The notes under the pieces were generated by a model. That model saw only the letters and a program-made list of their open reading frames with translations, did no database searches and was not told the DNA's origin. A stretch of DNA of 64,000 nucleotides, taken from contig NZ_PPFB01000001.1 in the NCBI RefSeq assembly GCF_002899455.1, positions 4,997,001 through 5,061,000 of the forward strand, given 5' to 3'. Below, piece by piece: positions 16,147 to 24,360 of the stretch; position 1 is the first letter of the stretch, and every line of letters begins with the position of its first letter. The stretch comes from Streptomyces sp. DH-12. Its GTDB lineage: Bacteria; Actinomycetota; Actinomycetes; Streptomycetales; Streptomycetaceae. Position numbers and translations under genes: made by a program.

Positions 16147-17163
16147 TCAGGCGCTCAGCTCCTGCGCCACCAGCTCCGCGATCTGCACGGCGTTCAGCGC
16201 CGCGCCCTTGCGCAGGTTGTCGTTGGAGACGAACAGCGCCAGGCCGTTCTCCACCGTCTCGTCGGCGCGGATGCGGCCGACGTACGACGGGTCCTGGCCG
16301 GCGGCCTGCAGCGGGGTCGGGATGTCGGTGAGGACCACACCGGGCGCCTCGGCCAGCAGCTCGGCCGCGCGCTCCGGGCTGATCGGGCGGGCGAACCGGG
16401 CGTTGATCTGCAGGGAGTGGCCGGAGAAGACCGGGACGCGCACGCAGGTGCCCGAGACCTTCAGCTCGGGGATGTCCAGGATCTTGCGCGACTCGTTGCG
16501 CAGCTTCTGCTCCTCGTCGGTCTCGCCCAGACCGTCGTCGACGAGGTTGCCCGCGAAGGGCAGCACGTTGAAGGCGATGGGGCGCTGGTAGACGTCGGGC
16601 TCGGGGAAGTCGACCGCCGCGCCGTCGTGCGTCAGCTTGTCGGCCTCGTCGACCACCTTCCGCGTCTGGCCGTGCAGCTCCGCGACGCCCGCGAGACCGG
16701 AACCGGACACCGCCTGGTACGTGGCGACGACCAGCGCCTGGAGGCCCGCCTCCGCGTGCAGCGGACGCAGCACCGGCATCGCGGCCATCGTCGTGCAGTT
16801 CGGGTTGGCGATGATGCCCTTGGGGCGGTTCGCGATCGCGCGCGGGTTGACCTCGGAGACGACGAGGGGGACCTCGGGGTCCTTGCGCCAGGCGGAGGAG
16901 TTGTCGATCACCACGGCGCCCTGCGAGGCGACCTTCTCGGCCAGCGCCCTGGAGGTCGCGCCGCCCGCGGAGAACAGCACGATGTCCAGGCCGGTGTAGT
17001 CGGCGGCGGAGGCGTCCTCCACCGTCACGCCGTCCAGCGCCGTGCCCGCCGAACGGGCCGAGGCGAACAGGCGCAGCTCCGTGACCGGGAAGTTCCGCTC
17101 CGTGAGGATCCTGCGCATGACCGTGCCCACCTGACCGGTGGCTCCGACGATTCCGACCCTCAC
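16147..17163 (-). CDS. asd: Aspartate-semialdehyde dehydrogenase
   Basis: A 338-residue enzyme that reduces aspartyl phosphate to aspartate semialdehyde with NADPH, feeding lysine/diaminopimelate, threonine and methionine synthesis. It has the NADP loop GATGQVG (residues 7-13), the phosphate contact in NSSAWR, and the catalytic Cys123 in NPNCTT. A GTG start preceded by GGGAG is used. No aspartokinase gene lies beside it, unlike the usual ask-asd operon, so the genome may carry a second asd elsewhere. It is divergent from the sigma-factor gene. Confidence 0.95.
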   Translation of the reverse strand: MRVGIVGATGQVGTVMRRILTERNFPVTELRLFASARSAGTALDGVTVEDASAADYTGLDIVLFSAGGATSRALAEKVASQGAVVIDNSSAWRKDPEVPLVVSEVNPRAIANRPKGIIANPNCTTMAAMPVLRPLHAEAGLQALVVATYQAVSGSGLAGVAELHGQTRKVVDEADKLTHDGAAVDFPEPDVYQRPIAFNVLPFAGNLVDDGLGETDEEQKLRNESRKILDIPELKVSGTCVRVPVFSGHSLQINARFARPISPERAAELLAEAPGVVLTDIPTPLQAAGQDPSYVGRIRADETVENGLALFVSNDNLRKGAALNAVQIAELVAQELSA

Positions 17164-17497
17164 GGCGACTCCCTACTGCGTCTCTCGCGTACCTGATGTG
17201 CCTGGCCGAGGCCGCTTCCATCATGCGGCCGACCACGGCCCGGCTGTCCAGTTCTTTGCCGCCCTGCCCGCCCACTGGGACGGCGGGACAGCACGCGCAG
17301 GTTGCGGACCTTCGGCCCGCACCCCGCTGACCAGGAGAAATTCGGTCACCGGGGGGTGCTGGCCGCAAGGTTCCCTGCCCGGTTCGCCCTCCCTCACACG
17401 GAGGTGTGACATACGCCTCTGCCCGGCCCGGAGAACCCGCGCGAACGTTCCCGGCCCGCGTGGCGTCGTAGGAGGAACAGCGTGAAGGGGGTGGCCG
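17164..17497. other. 334-base intergenic region between asd and the sigma-factor gene
   Basis: No gene is supported. It must contain the asd promoter (-) and the sigma-operon promoter (+). A GAAC-N17-CGTC pair (17443-17467) is the only promoter-like element noted. A short hairpin from G/C-rich inverted words occurs near 17265-17290. Confidence 0.5.
17443..17467 (+). promoter_or_regulatory. Possible ECF-type promoter
   Basis: GAAC at 17443-17446 and CGTC at 17464-17467 are 17 bases apart, the layout of many Streptomyces ECF promoters. It lies 30 bases upstream of the sigma-factor start, suggesting autoregulation. The match is short and could be chance. Confidence 0.3.
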
Positions 17498-18031
17498 GTG
17501 CTGCGCGGAAGGATCCGGCGTGGCCGGGGGGCGTACGTCGCCGACGACGACCCGCTGGACGCGGCACAGGAGCGCCGGGTGCGGGCGGTGCTCGCACTGG
17601 GCGGGGTACCGCAGGCGGACCTGCCGGACGGGGTGCAGCAGGTCCGCCTGCGGCTGCTGGAACGCGCCGCGAGCGGGCAGGAGGCACCGCGGGACGTCTC
17701 GGCGTGGGCGGCGGTCGTCGCCTCCAACCTCGCCATGGACTGGCACCGGGCCAGGCGCCGCCAGGAGCGGCTCGGGGAGCGGCTGGCCGCGCTCCGGCCC
17801 GTGGAGGCGCCCTCGGAGGAGGAGAACAGCGTGCTCTCGCTGGCCGTCGCGCGCGGCCTGGACGGCCTGCCCGACGCGCAGCGCCAGGCGGTCGTGCTGC
17901 GCTTCTACGCCGACCTGCCGGTGCGGACCGTCGCCGAGCAGCTCGGCGTCCCGGAGGGCACGGTCAAGAGCAGGCTGCACGCCGCCGTACGGGCGCTCCG
18001 CGCCCGTCTGCACGAGGACGAGGTGGTGTGA
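17498..18031 (+). CDS. ECF-like RNA polymerase sigma factor
   Basis: A 177-residue group IV sigma factor. Region 2 is compact (NLAMDWHRARRRQERL) and somewhat degenerate. Region 4 is standard: GLPDAQRQAVVLRFYADLP, then the helix-turn-helix VAEQLGVPEGTVKSRLHAA. The GTG at 17498 has AAGGGGG eight bases upstream. A stronger AGGAGGAA at 17470 precedes an out-of-frame GTG at 17482 and is not explained. The gene is followed after one base by a membrane protein gene, probably its anti-sigma factor. Activating stress is unknown. Confidence 0.9.
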   Translation: MLRGRIRRGRGAYVADDDPLDAAQERRVRAVLALGGVPQADLPDGVQQVRLRLLERAASGQEAPRDVSAWAAVVASNLAMDWHRARRRQERLGERLAALRPVEAPSEEENSVLSLAVARGLDGLPDAQRQAVVLRFYADLPVRTVAEQLGVPEGTVKSRLHAAVRALRARLHEDEVV

Positions 18032-18032
18032 C

Positions 18033-18863
18033 ATGACCGCCCACGACAACAGCGGGGACCGGGACCCGTCCCGGGCGGACACCGGCCGCGAGGACCTGCC
18101 GTACGACCCCGCGGACGCCCTCGCGGTCGCCCTGTTCGGGGAGGAGCCGCCCGACGGGGCGCGGGAGGACGCCGCGTTCCGCGCGGAGCGGGACGCCGCC
18201 CTCGCGGACATCGCGGTGCTGGGCGAGCAGCTCACGCTGATCGGTGACGCGCTGGCGGGGCGAGCGACGGCCGCTCCGTCCGGGGAGCGGCCGGACCTCG
18301 GGACCGGGACGGCGCGGGACGGCACGGGGACGCGCCCCGCGCGGGCCGCGTCCGCCGCGCTGAACCGGCGGCCGCGTCCCCGGTACCGGCCGGTACGGCT
18401 CGTGCTCGGCGGGCTCGCCGCCGCTGCCGCGGCCGGCCTGGTCCTCGGCCTGGGCTGGCTCGCGGTCCAGGGCGGCCCGACGGCCGGCTCGACGGACCGC
18501 GGGGTCGCCTCGGGCGCCAAGGAGGAAACCGGCGCCGCCGCCTTCGGCACCCCCCGCTACCTGGCGTGCGCACGCCTCGTCGCCGAGGGCCGGGTGGCGG
18601 CGCTGGAGGAGGTGCCGGGCACCGGCGGCGTACAGCGGGTCACGCTGCGGGCGAACCGGTACTACAAGGGGGGCGGACCGGTGACCTTCCTCCGGGACGA
18701 CGCCGAGGACGTCCCGCTGCGCCCCGGCGACCAGGTGCTGGTCGGCCTGCCCGTCGGCCTCGCCCACCCGGACCGGACGGTCGTCGGCGAGGCGGACATC
18801 GCCCCCGTCCGGGCCGGCATCGTCGCCGCGCTGCCCGCGTCGCGGGGCATGAGCTGCGGCTGA
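18033..18863 (+). CDS. Probable anti-sigma factor, single-pass membrane protein
   Basis: A 276-residue protein. The N-terminal 120 residues are charged and cytoplasmic. One membrane helix spans about 122-144 (VRLVLGGLAAAAAAGLVLGL). About 130 residues outside include two Cys (ACARL and the C-terminal MSCG). The start lies one base after the sigma-factor stop, so synthesis is coupled. This topology and context fit a membrane anti-sigma factor, though no HxxxCxxC zinc motif is present. The outer domain (RYYKGGGPVTFL, LRPGDQVLVGLP) resembles a small beta domain and may sense the signal. Confidence 0.75.
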   Translation: MTAHDNSGDRDPSRADTGREDLPYDPADALAVALFGEEPPDGAREDAAFRAERDAALADIAVLGEQLTLIGDALAGRATAAPSGERPDLGTGTARDGTGTRPARAASAALNRRPRPRYRPVRLVLGGLAAAAAAGLVLGLGWLAVQGGPTAGSTDRGVASGAKEETGAAAFGTPRYLACARLVAEGRVAALEEVPGTGGVQRVTLRANRYYKGGGPVTFLRDDAEDVPLRPGDQVLVGLPVGLAHPDRTVVGEADIAPVRAGIVAALPASRGMSCG

Positions 18864-18876
18864 GCACGGCGAAGGA

Positions 18877-18900
18877 GCGGGCGCCCGTACGGACGCCCGC
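18877..18900. terminator. Palindromic terminator between convergent units
   Basis: A 24-base near-perfect palindrome (one mismatch per arm) follows the anti-sigma gene and precedes the subtilase stop on the other strand. It can form a hairpin with a short central loop for either direction. Confidence 0.6.
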
Positions 18901-18904
18901 CCCC

Positions 18905-18928
18905 TGTTCATGGCCTTGTTCATGGCCT
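18905..18928. repeat. Perfect 12-base tandem repeat
   Basis: TGTTCATGGCCT occurs twice head to tail at 18905-18916 and 18917-18928, just past the subtilase stop codon. Confidence 0.9.
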
Positions 18929-18936
18929 CCGGCCGG

Positions 18937-21900
18937 TTACGGGACGACCTTCTCGATCGCCACGTTGCCGACGCCCGCGACCGTGCCGCGCTCGTTCACC
19001 AGCTGCACGCGGCCGAAGAACGCGCGTCCCTCGGGAGCCGCCGCGGCGACGGTGACCTCGCCGGAGACGGTGGCCTCGGCGCCCGTGCCCAGCTTCACCG
19101 GCGCGGAACCGTCGACGGTGACGGTGCCGAGCGTGGCGGAGAAGAACACGTCCAGGTAGTCGTACTCCGTCGTGCCGGCCGGGACCGAGTAGCCGTCCAC
19201 CTCGATGGTGTACGTGCCGGCCTTCGGGGAGGCGAGGGAGACCGACTCGTCCGAGTCGCCGTCCGCGGACTGCGCGACCCGGTTGCCGGCCTCGTCGTAC
19301 ACGGCCAGGTCCAGGTCGGCGGCGGTGTCGGAGACGTTGCCGATGGACACGTCCAGCGACGACGCGCCCTCGGGCACCTCGACCGTGGTGGTGTGGACGT
19401 CACCCGTGCCGATCGACGGGCGGGCGGTCCTGGAGGAGCCGAGCGGCCCGCCGGCCAGCGTGCCGTCGATCGCGGCGGCCTCGTTGGTCACCGTCCAGGA
19501 GACGGCGGACGGCGTGCCGATCTTCGCCTCGGGGACGGTCACGGTCTCCGGGTCGAAGGCCGCGCCGAGCACCGCGACGTCCAGCTTGTACGGGTTGTCG
19601 AGCAGCGGCGAGGTGCGGCGCGACTCGACCTCGATCTCCCAGACGCCCGGCTGCGGGTTCGCGTACGACCGCACGTCGGGGCGGCAGGTGTTGGCCGGGT
19701 TGCTGTAGTTCGGGTAGCAGTTGACGGTCGACGTCGGGTCGGCCGGCACACCGTACGGGTGGATGGAGACGAACCGGGTCTGGCTCGTCGCCTTCAGCCC
19801 GCTCAGCGCGACCTCCAGCGTCTTCGCGCCCTCGGGCACGGTGACGAAGTAGGAGGTGGTGCTGTTGCGCTGGACCGTGCCCTTCGCCGAGTAGGTGTAC
19901 TGCAGCGGCGTGGAGACCACCACGGTGGTGAGGATCTGCCGGTCCACGCCCTCGGTGCGCGGGTCGTCGACCTCGAGGATCGCGCTCTTGAGGCCCGCCG
20001 AGCGGGACTGGGCCTGGACCTTGACGGTCACCGGCTCGTTCAGCGGCAGCGAGACCCTGCGGTCGCCGACGATGCGGAAGGTGCGGTCCGCGTTGTTCGC
20101 CAGGTCCAGCTCGTGGCGGACGGCGCGGTCCGGGCCGGACGTACGGGTGATCGTGATGTCGTACGTCTTCTTCTGGCCGGCCTTCAGGCCGCCCTCACGG
20201 TCGTACAGGCCCGTGCCGAAGCCCGGGGTCTTCAGGAACTGGTCGATCGCTGTGTCGACCGGCGCCTTCACCGTGTACTCGTGCGCGCCGGCGCCGTCGC
20301 GGATGGCGTCCCAGGCGTCCACGACGTCGATGAGGCCGGCGCCCTGCTCGTAGGCCTGCACGTCCTTGATGGGCCGGGCGGTGGAGGTGAGGGCGGTGCG
20401 CAGCGTCGCCGGGGTGAGCTCGATGCGCTTCTGCTTCGCGGCGGACAGCAGCAGCGCGGAGGCGCCGGCGGCCTGCGGGGAGGCCATCGAGGTGCCCTGC
20501 AGCATGCCGTAGCCGGCCGGGAGGGCGTAGCCCGCCTCGGCGACCGGGGCGCCCGGCAGCCAGGTCTGGATGGTGTTGACCGCCGCGCCGGGGGCGACCA
20601 GGGTCGGCGTGAAGCCGCCGTCCTCACGCGGGCCGCGCGAGGAGAACGGCATCATCGCGTACTTCGTCCTCACCTCGGAGCCGTAGTTGGCGGCCCAGGT
20701 CTCCTTGGAGACGGACGCGCCGACCGAGATGACCTTGTCGGCCAGGGCGGGGTCGCCGATGGTGTTGGCGCCGGGGCCGGAGTTGCCCGCGGAGATCACG
20801 AGCTGGACGCCGTACTCGTCGATCAGCCGGGTGTACAGCTCGGCGCGGGCGTTGTTGCCGTCGTTCAGCGCCGGCAGACCGCCGATGGACATGTTGACGA
20901 TGTCGACGCCCCGCTCGGTGACGAGGTCGATCATGCCCTCGGTCAGGGCGACGTTGGTGCAGCCGCCGGACCAGGTGCAGGCGCGGGAGGAGACGAGCTT
21001 GGCGCCGGGCGCGGCGCCGTTCATCCTGCCGCCGAACAGGCCGTTGGCGGCGGTGATGCCGGCCACGTGCGAGCCGTGCGAGCCCTCGATGACGCCGATG
21101 TTGACGAAGTCGGCCTTCTGGCCGATCCAGTCGCCGCCGTAGGGGTCCATCGGGACGTCCTCGCGGATCTCCACCACGAACGGCTGGCGCTCGACGACGT
21201 CGGTCTTCGGGTCGTCGGTGCCGAAGTACCCGATCTGGAAGCCGTCCTTGTACGGCTTCATCGGGGTGTCGTCGGAGAAGTCCTGGTTGTTGTTCAGGTC
21301 GACGCGCACCGTGCCCGCGGCCGGGTCGTACAGCACGCCCCAGACGTCGGTGGTGTCGCCGTCGCGGTTGGCGTCGCCGGCCGCGTCGCCGCCCGCGGTG
21401 TACGACTCCCGGAAGAGGTTGACCTGATAACTGCCCTGCGGGGCCTTCCAGGTGGCGCCGCCGTAGGTGAAGACCGGGCCGGAGACCGCGGTGACCATGG
21501 GACGCCAGGTCTGGTCGCCGTCCACGACCGGGTCGGTCGCCGTCACCCAGTCGACGATCTTGCGCTCGCCGGTGGTGGTCCTCTGCAGCGCGGGGTGGCC
21601 GAGGTCCACGCCCGAGTCGAGGATGCCGATGGTGACGCCGCGGCCGTCCGCCTTCGGGTTCTTCTTCACGAAGTCCACGGCGCCCGTCTCGAAGGACGGG
21701 TTGTACGGGTTCTTCGCGGGCGTCTTCCGGTCCGGGGCGGGGTAGCTCTTGCTCTTGCCCTTGCCCTGGGCGGCCCTGGTGGTGTCGCCGGCCGGGGTCG
21801 GGTCGTCGAGGGGGATCTCGTCGCGCAGGTCGACGCCGTGCACGGAGGAGAGCTTGGTGGCGGCGGCGATGGCCGCGTCCGCCTTGCCGGTGGGCACGGT

Positions 21901-22251
21901 GGCGCGGACGTAGCCGAGCCTGTCGTCGGAGCGGCCGACCGAGGCGCCCTTGACCGCCTCGATCTTCTCGGTGACCTGAGCGGTCTTCCCGGGGGCCGTC
22001 GCGATCATCATCGTGACGTGTTCGGCGCCCTCGGCCTTGGCCTCGGCGAGCAGTTCCGCGTCGTGCGAACCGAGCTTGTCGTGCGCGGACTTGACGTCCG
22101 CGTCGGCCGGCGCGGCGGCCGGGCCGCCGGCGGCGAGGGCCAGCGGGACCGGCCCGGCCGCGGAGAGCGCGGCGACGAGACCGGCGGCGACGGCGATGCG
22201 GGCCGCGCGTCTGGTGCCCGATATGGGGGAGCGCTGCGGGGAGTTGGTCAT
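18937..22251 (-). CDS. Large secreted subtilisin-like serine protease (S8)
   Basis: A 1104-residue exoprotease. A signal peptide (residues 1-41) and a propeptide of about 120 residues (inhibitor I9-like, with VTMMIATAPGKTAQV) precede the catalytic domain. The triad is Asp212 in GILDSGVD, His392 in SHGSHVAG, and Ser588 in GTSMASPQAAG; the oxyanion Asn is in ISAGNSGPG. The long Asp-His spacing shows a large insert (about 235-380), perhaps a PA or calcium domain. C-terminal beta domains resemble fibronectin III and pre-peptidase (PPC) modules, including AGTYTIEVDGYSVP. The ATG at 22251 is chosen because AAGGGA lies five bases upstream. Likely role: extracellular protein digestion. Confidence 0.94.
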   Translation of the reverse strand: MTNSPQRSPISGTRRAARIAVAAGLVAALSAAGPVPLALAAGGPAAAPADADVKSAHDKLGSHDAELLAEAKAEGAEHVTMMIATAPGKTAQVTEKIEAVKGASVGRSDDRLGYVRATVPTGKADAAIAAATKLSSVHGVDLRDEIPLDDPTPAGDTTRAAQGKGKSKSYPAPDRKTPAKNPYNPSFETGAVDFVKKNPKADGRGVTIGILDSGVDLGHPALQRTTTGERKIVDWVTATDPVVDGDQTWRPMVTAVSGPVFTYGGATWKAPQGSYQVNLFRESYTAGGDAAGDANRDGDTTDVWGVLYDPAAGTVRVDLNNNQDFSDDTPMKPYKDGFQIGYFGTDDPKTDVVERQPFVVEIREDVPMDPYGGDWIGQKADFVNIGVIEGSHGSHVAGITAANGLFGGRMNGAAPGAKLVSSRACTWSGGCTNVALTEGMIDLVTERGVDIVNMSIGGLPALNDGNNARAELYTRLIDEYGVQLVISAGNSGPGANTIGDPALADKVISVGASVSKETWAANYGSEVRTKYAMMPFSSRGPREDGGFTPTLVAPGAAVNTIQTWLPGAPVAEAGYALPAGYGMLQGTSMASPQAAGASALLLSAAKQKRIELTPATLRTALTSTARPIKDVQAYEQGAGLIDVVDAWDAIRDGAGAHEYTVKAPVDTAIDQFLKTPGFGTGLYDREGGLKAGQKKTYDITITRTSGPDRAVRHELDLANNADRTFRIVGDRRVSLPLNEPVTVKVQAQSRSAGLKSAILEVDDPRTEGVDRQILTTVVVSTPLQYTYSAKGTVQRNSTTSYFVTVPEGAKTLEVALSGLKATSQTRFVSIHPYGVPADPTSTVNCYPNYSNPANTCRPDVRSYANPQPGVWEIEVESRRTSPLLDNPYKLDVAVLGAAFDPETVTVPEAKIGTPSAVSWTVTNEAAAIDGTLAGGPLGSSRTARPSIGTGDVHTTTVEVPEGASSLDVSIGNVSDTAADLDLAVYDEAGNRVAQSADGDSDESVSLASPKAGTYTIEVDGYSVPAGTTEYDYLDVFFSATLGTVTVDGSAPVKLGTGAEATVSGEVTVAAAAPEGRAFFGRVQLVNERGTVAGVGNVAIEKVVP

Positions 22252-22534
22252 CGGCATCCCTTGCAAGGAGCGAACGATCGGGAGCGGCCAGGGGTGATCG
22301 TTCCTGGTCGCGGGGGTCCGGAAGTGCACTACCGGATGATCGATGAGCTTCGCGTAAAGGGTCGATGTTTGGCGAGGGTCGGCCGGAAGGCCGTTGGAGG
22401 TGTGGGGAAAACCCCCGGTGCCCGTATGGGGAGATCGCGCCTGAAGCGGACAAGTCCGTCATGCTCATGCAGGGTGGGTGTCCACAGTGCGGACCCACCC
22501 GAATACTCCCCTGCGCGGTCCGGGCGGTCCGGGT

Positions 22535-22540
22535 TACCGT
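22535..22540 (+). promoter_or_regulatory. -10-like TACCGT for a leaderless Nudix transcript
   Basis: TACCGT ends six bases before the ATG at 22547, with no Shine-Dalgarno sequence. The 295-base divergent gap also contains an imperfect hairpin at about 22472-22500. Confidence 0.45.
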
Positions 22541-22546
22541 CCGGCG

Positions 22547-23005
22547 ATGCGACGGACGTTGAGGGTGGCGGCCTACGCCGTGGTGGTGCGCGACGGACAG
22601 ATCCTGCTCGCCCGGTCGCCCGGTCCGGGCGGCGTCCCCGAGTGGGTGCTGCCGGGCGGCGGCATGGAGCACGGCGAGGACCCCTACGACACCGTGCGGC
22701 GCGAGCTGGAGGAGGAGACCGGCTACCTCGTGGAGGTCACCGGGTTCCTCGGCATCGACTCCAGCCGCCGCACCCTGCCCGGCCGTCTCCGCCGTCCGGT
22801 CGACCACCAGGGCCTGCGGCTGGTCTACGAGGGCCGCGTCGCGGGCGGGGAGCTGCGCCACGAGATCGGCGGCTCCACCGAACTCGCCGCCTGGCAGCCC
22901 CTGGACGCCGTACCCGGCCTGGTCCGCGTCGGCCTGGTCGACACCGCCCTGCGGCTGTGGCGGGAGCGGCCGGCGACGGGGCGCCTGGAGCCCGGCCGGG
23001 GGTAG
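22547..23005 (+). CDS. Nudix hydrolase
   Basis: A 152-residue hydrolase for nucleoside-diphosphate-linked substrates. The complete Nudix box runs from Gly38 to Tyr60 (GGMEHGE, then RRELEEETGY), with Glu56 and Glu57 as metal ligands. Substrate cannot be told; a house-cleaning role on damaged nucleotides or nucleotide sugars is typical. Start chosen at ATG 22547, where the family's first beta strand begins and a TANNNT hexamer lies six bases upstream. Confidence 0.92.
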   Translation: MRRTLRVAAYAVVVRDGQILLARSPGPGGVPEWVLPGGGMEHGEDPYDTVRRELEEETGYLVEVTGFLGIDSSRRTLPGRLRRPVDHQGLRLVYEGRVAGGELRHEIGGSTELAAWQPLDAVPGLVRVGLVDTALRLWRERPATGRLEPGRG

Positions 23006-23126
23006 GTCCCGCGCGTCCGCGCGGAACGGCCGGAAGCCGGTCAACCACCGCGACCGGTGGCAACCGTGACGCCCCCGACGCGGTCCCTCCCCGCGACCAC
23101 GCACGACGAACAGGGGAGGCACGAAC

Positions 23127-24284
23127 ATGCGGAAGCGGATGCGGACGACGGCGGCGGCAGTGGTGGCGGTGGCCCTCTCGGCGGCCCTGGCGGCCCCCGC
23201 GGTGGCGGCGGGTCCCGGCGCGGACCGCTCGGGGGACACCGGCGACCACCGTGCGACCGCCCGGGCCGTGCGGGCCGAGGTCAAGAGCGGGGTGCCCGGC
23301 GTGACGCTGCGGGCGGAGGACCGGCGGGGCACCTGGACGACCACCGCCGGGGTGGGGAACCTGCGCACGGAACGCCCGCGTTCCCCGCACGACCGCTACC
23401 GGGTCGGCAGCATCACCAAGACCTTCGTGGCGACGGTGCTGCTGCAGCTGGAGGCCGAGGGGAAGCTGTCGCTGGACGACACCGTCGACGCCTGGCTGCC
23501 CGGCCTGGTCACCGGCAACGGCCACGACGGCACCCGGATCACCCTCCGGCAGCTGCTGAACCACACCAGCGGCGTCTACAACTACACGGCCGACGAGGAC
23601 TTCGGCCGCACCTACTTCCTCAAGGAGGGCTTCCTCGAGCACCGTTACGACACCCTGGCCCCCGAGGGGCTGGTGCGCATCGCGATGACCCACGAGCCGG
23701 ACTTCGCGCCCGGCGACGGGTGGAACTACTCCAACACCAACTACGTGCTGGCCGGCATGGTGATCGAGAAGGCCACCGGCCGCCCCTACGGCGAGGAGGT
23801 CCGCCGGCGCGTCCTCGCGCCGCTGCGCCTGACCGCCACCTCGGTCCCCGGCACCCGCACCGGCGTGCCCGGACCCCACAGCCGGGCCTACGCCAAGCTG
23901 ACGCGGGACGGCAGCGGGCCCGTCCACGACGTCACCCGCCTCAACCCGTCCATCGCCGCCTCGGCGGGCGAGATGATCTCCGACTCCAAGGACCTCAACC
24001 GCTTCTACCGCGCCCTGCTCGGCGGGCGGCTGCTGCCCGAGGCGCAGCTGAACGAGATGACCGACACGGTGCCCGTGGACGAGACGCACGGCTACGGGCT
24101 GGGCCTGATGAGCACCGAGCTGAGCTGCGGGGTGACCGTCTGGGGCCACGGCGGCGGCATCCACGGCTCCACGTCCGAGGCCGTCACCACACGGAACGGC
24201 CGCCACTCCCTCGCGTTCAACTACAACGGCGACTGGGCCGGGAACTCCCAGGCGGTGATCGACGCGGAGTACTGCGGCGACTGA
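23127..24284 (+). CDS. Secreted class C beta-lactamase / D-Ala-D-Ala carboxypeptidase-like serine hydrolase
   Basis: A 385-residue protein with a signal peptide (residues 1-30, cut near AVAAG). Active-site motifs are SITK (Ser95, Lys98), YSN (Tyr201, Asn203) and HGGG (His341 in the KTG position). This is the S12 family, whose members cleave D-Ala-D-Ala peptides, esters or beta-lactams. In Streptomyces most secreted S12 proteins of this size are carboxypeptidase-like rather than true resistance enzymes. The start is preceded by GGGGAGG. It is a single-gene unit ending in a hairpin shared with the convergent gene. Confidence 0.92.
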   Translation: MRKRMRTTAAAVVAVALSAALAAPAVAAGPGADRSGDTGDHRATARAVRAEVKSGVPGVTLRAEDRRGTWTTTAGVGNLRTERPRSPHDRYRVGSITKTFVATVLLQLEAEGKLSLDDTVDAWLPGLVTGNGHDGTRITLRQLLNHTSGVYNYTADEDFGRTYFLKEGFLEHRYDTLAPEGLVRIAMTHEPDFAPGDGWNYSNTNYVLAGMVIEKATGRPYGEEVRRRVLAPLRLTATSVPGTRTGVPGPHSRAYAKLTRDGSGPVHDVTRLNPSIAASAGEMISDSKDLNRFYRALLGGRLLPEAQLNEMTDTVPVDETHGYGLGLMSTELSCGVTVWGHGGGIHGSTSEAVTTRNGRHSLAFNYNGDWAGNSQAVIDAEYCGD

Positions 24285-24292
24285 CGTGAGGC

Positions 24293-24327
24293 GGGCCGCC
24301 GGGGCGGGGTCCCGTCCCCGGCGGCCC
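24293..24327. terminator. Bidirectional terminator
   Basis: A perfect 12-base stem (24293-24304 with 24316-24327) sits between the serine hydrolase gene (+) and the AbiEi/endonuclease-like gene (-). Confidence 0.8.
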
Positions 24328-24360
24328 CGCCGCCCTCGCCCGGCGTGCCGTGCCGCCGCA

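Noticed and set aside
17482..18036. A frame starting at GTG 17482 with the best ribosome site
   Set aside because: Its translation is Gly/Arg/Ala-rich without a domain, while the overlapping frame from 17498 has clear sigma region 4.
18910..23304. A 1464-codon open frame on the plus strand opposite the subtilase
   Set aside because: It is antisense to a gene with a complete catalytic triad, signal peptide and ribosome site. Long antisense frames are common in very GC-rich DNA, and its composition (Gly/Arg/Val/Asp-rich with no domain) is that of a mirror frame.
23127..24284. Antibiotic-resistance beta-lactamase
   Set aside because: S12 motifs do not separate beta-lactamases from carboxypeptidase/esterase relatives, and HGGG replaces KTG. 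Resistance cannot be claimed.
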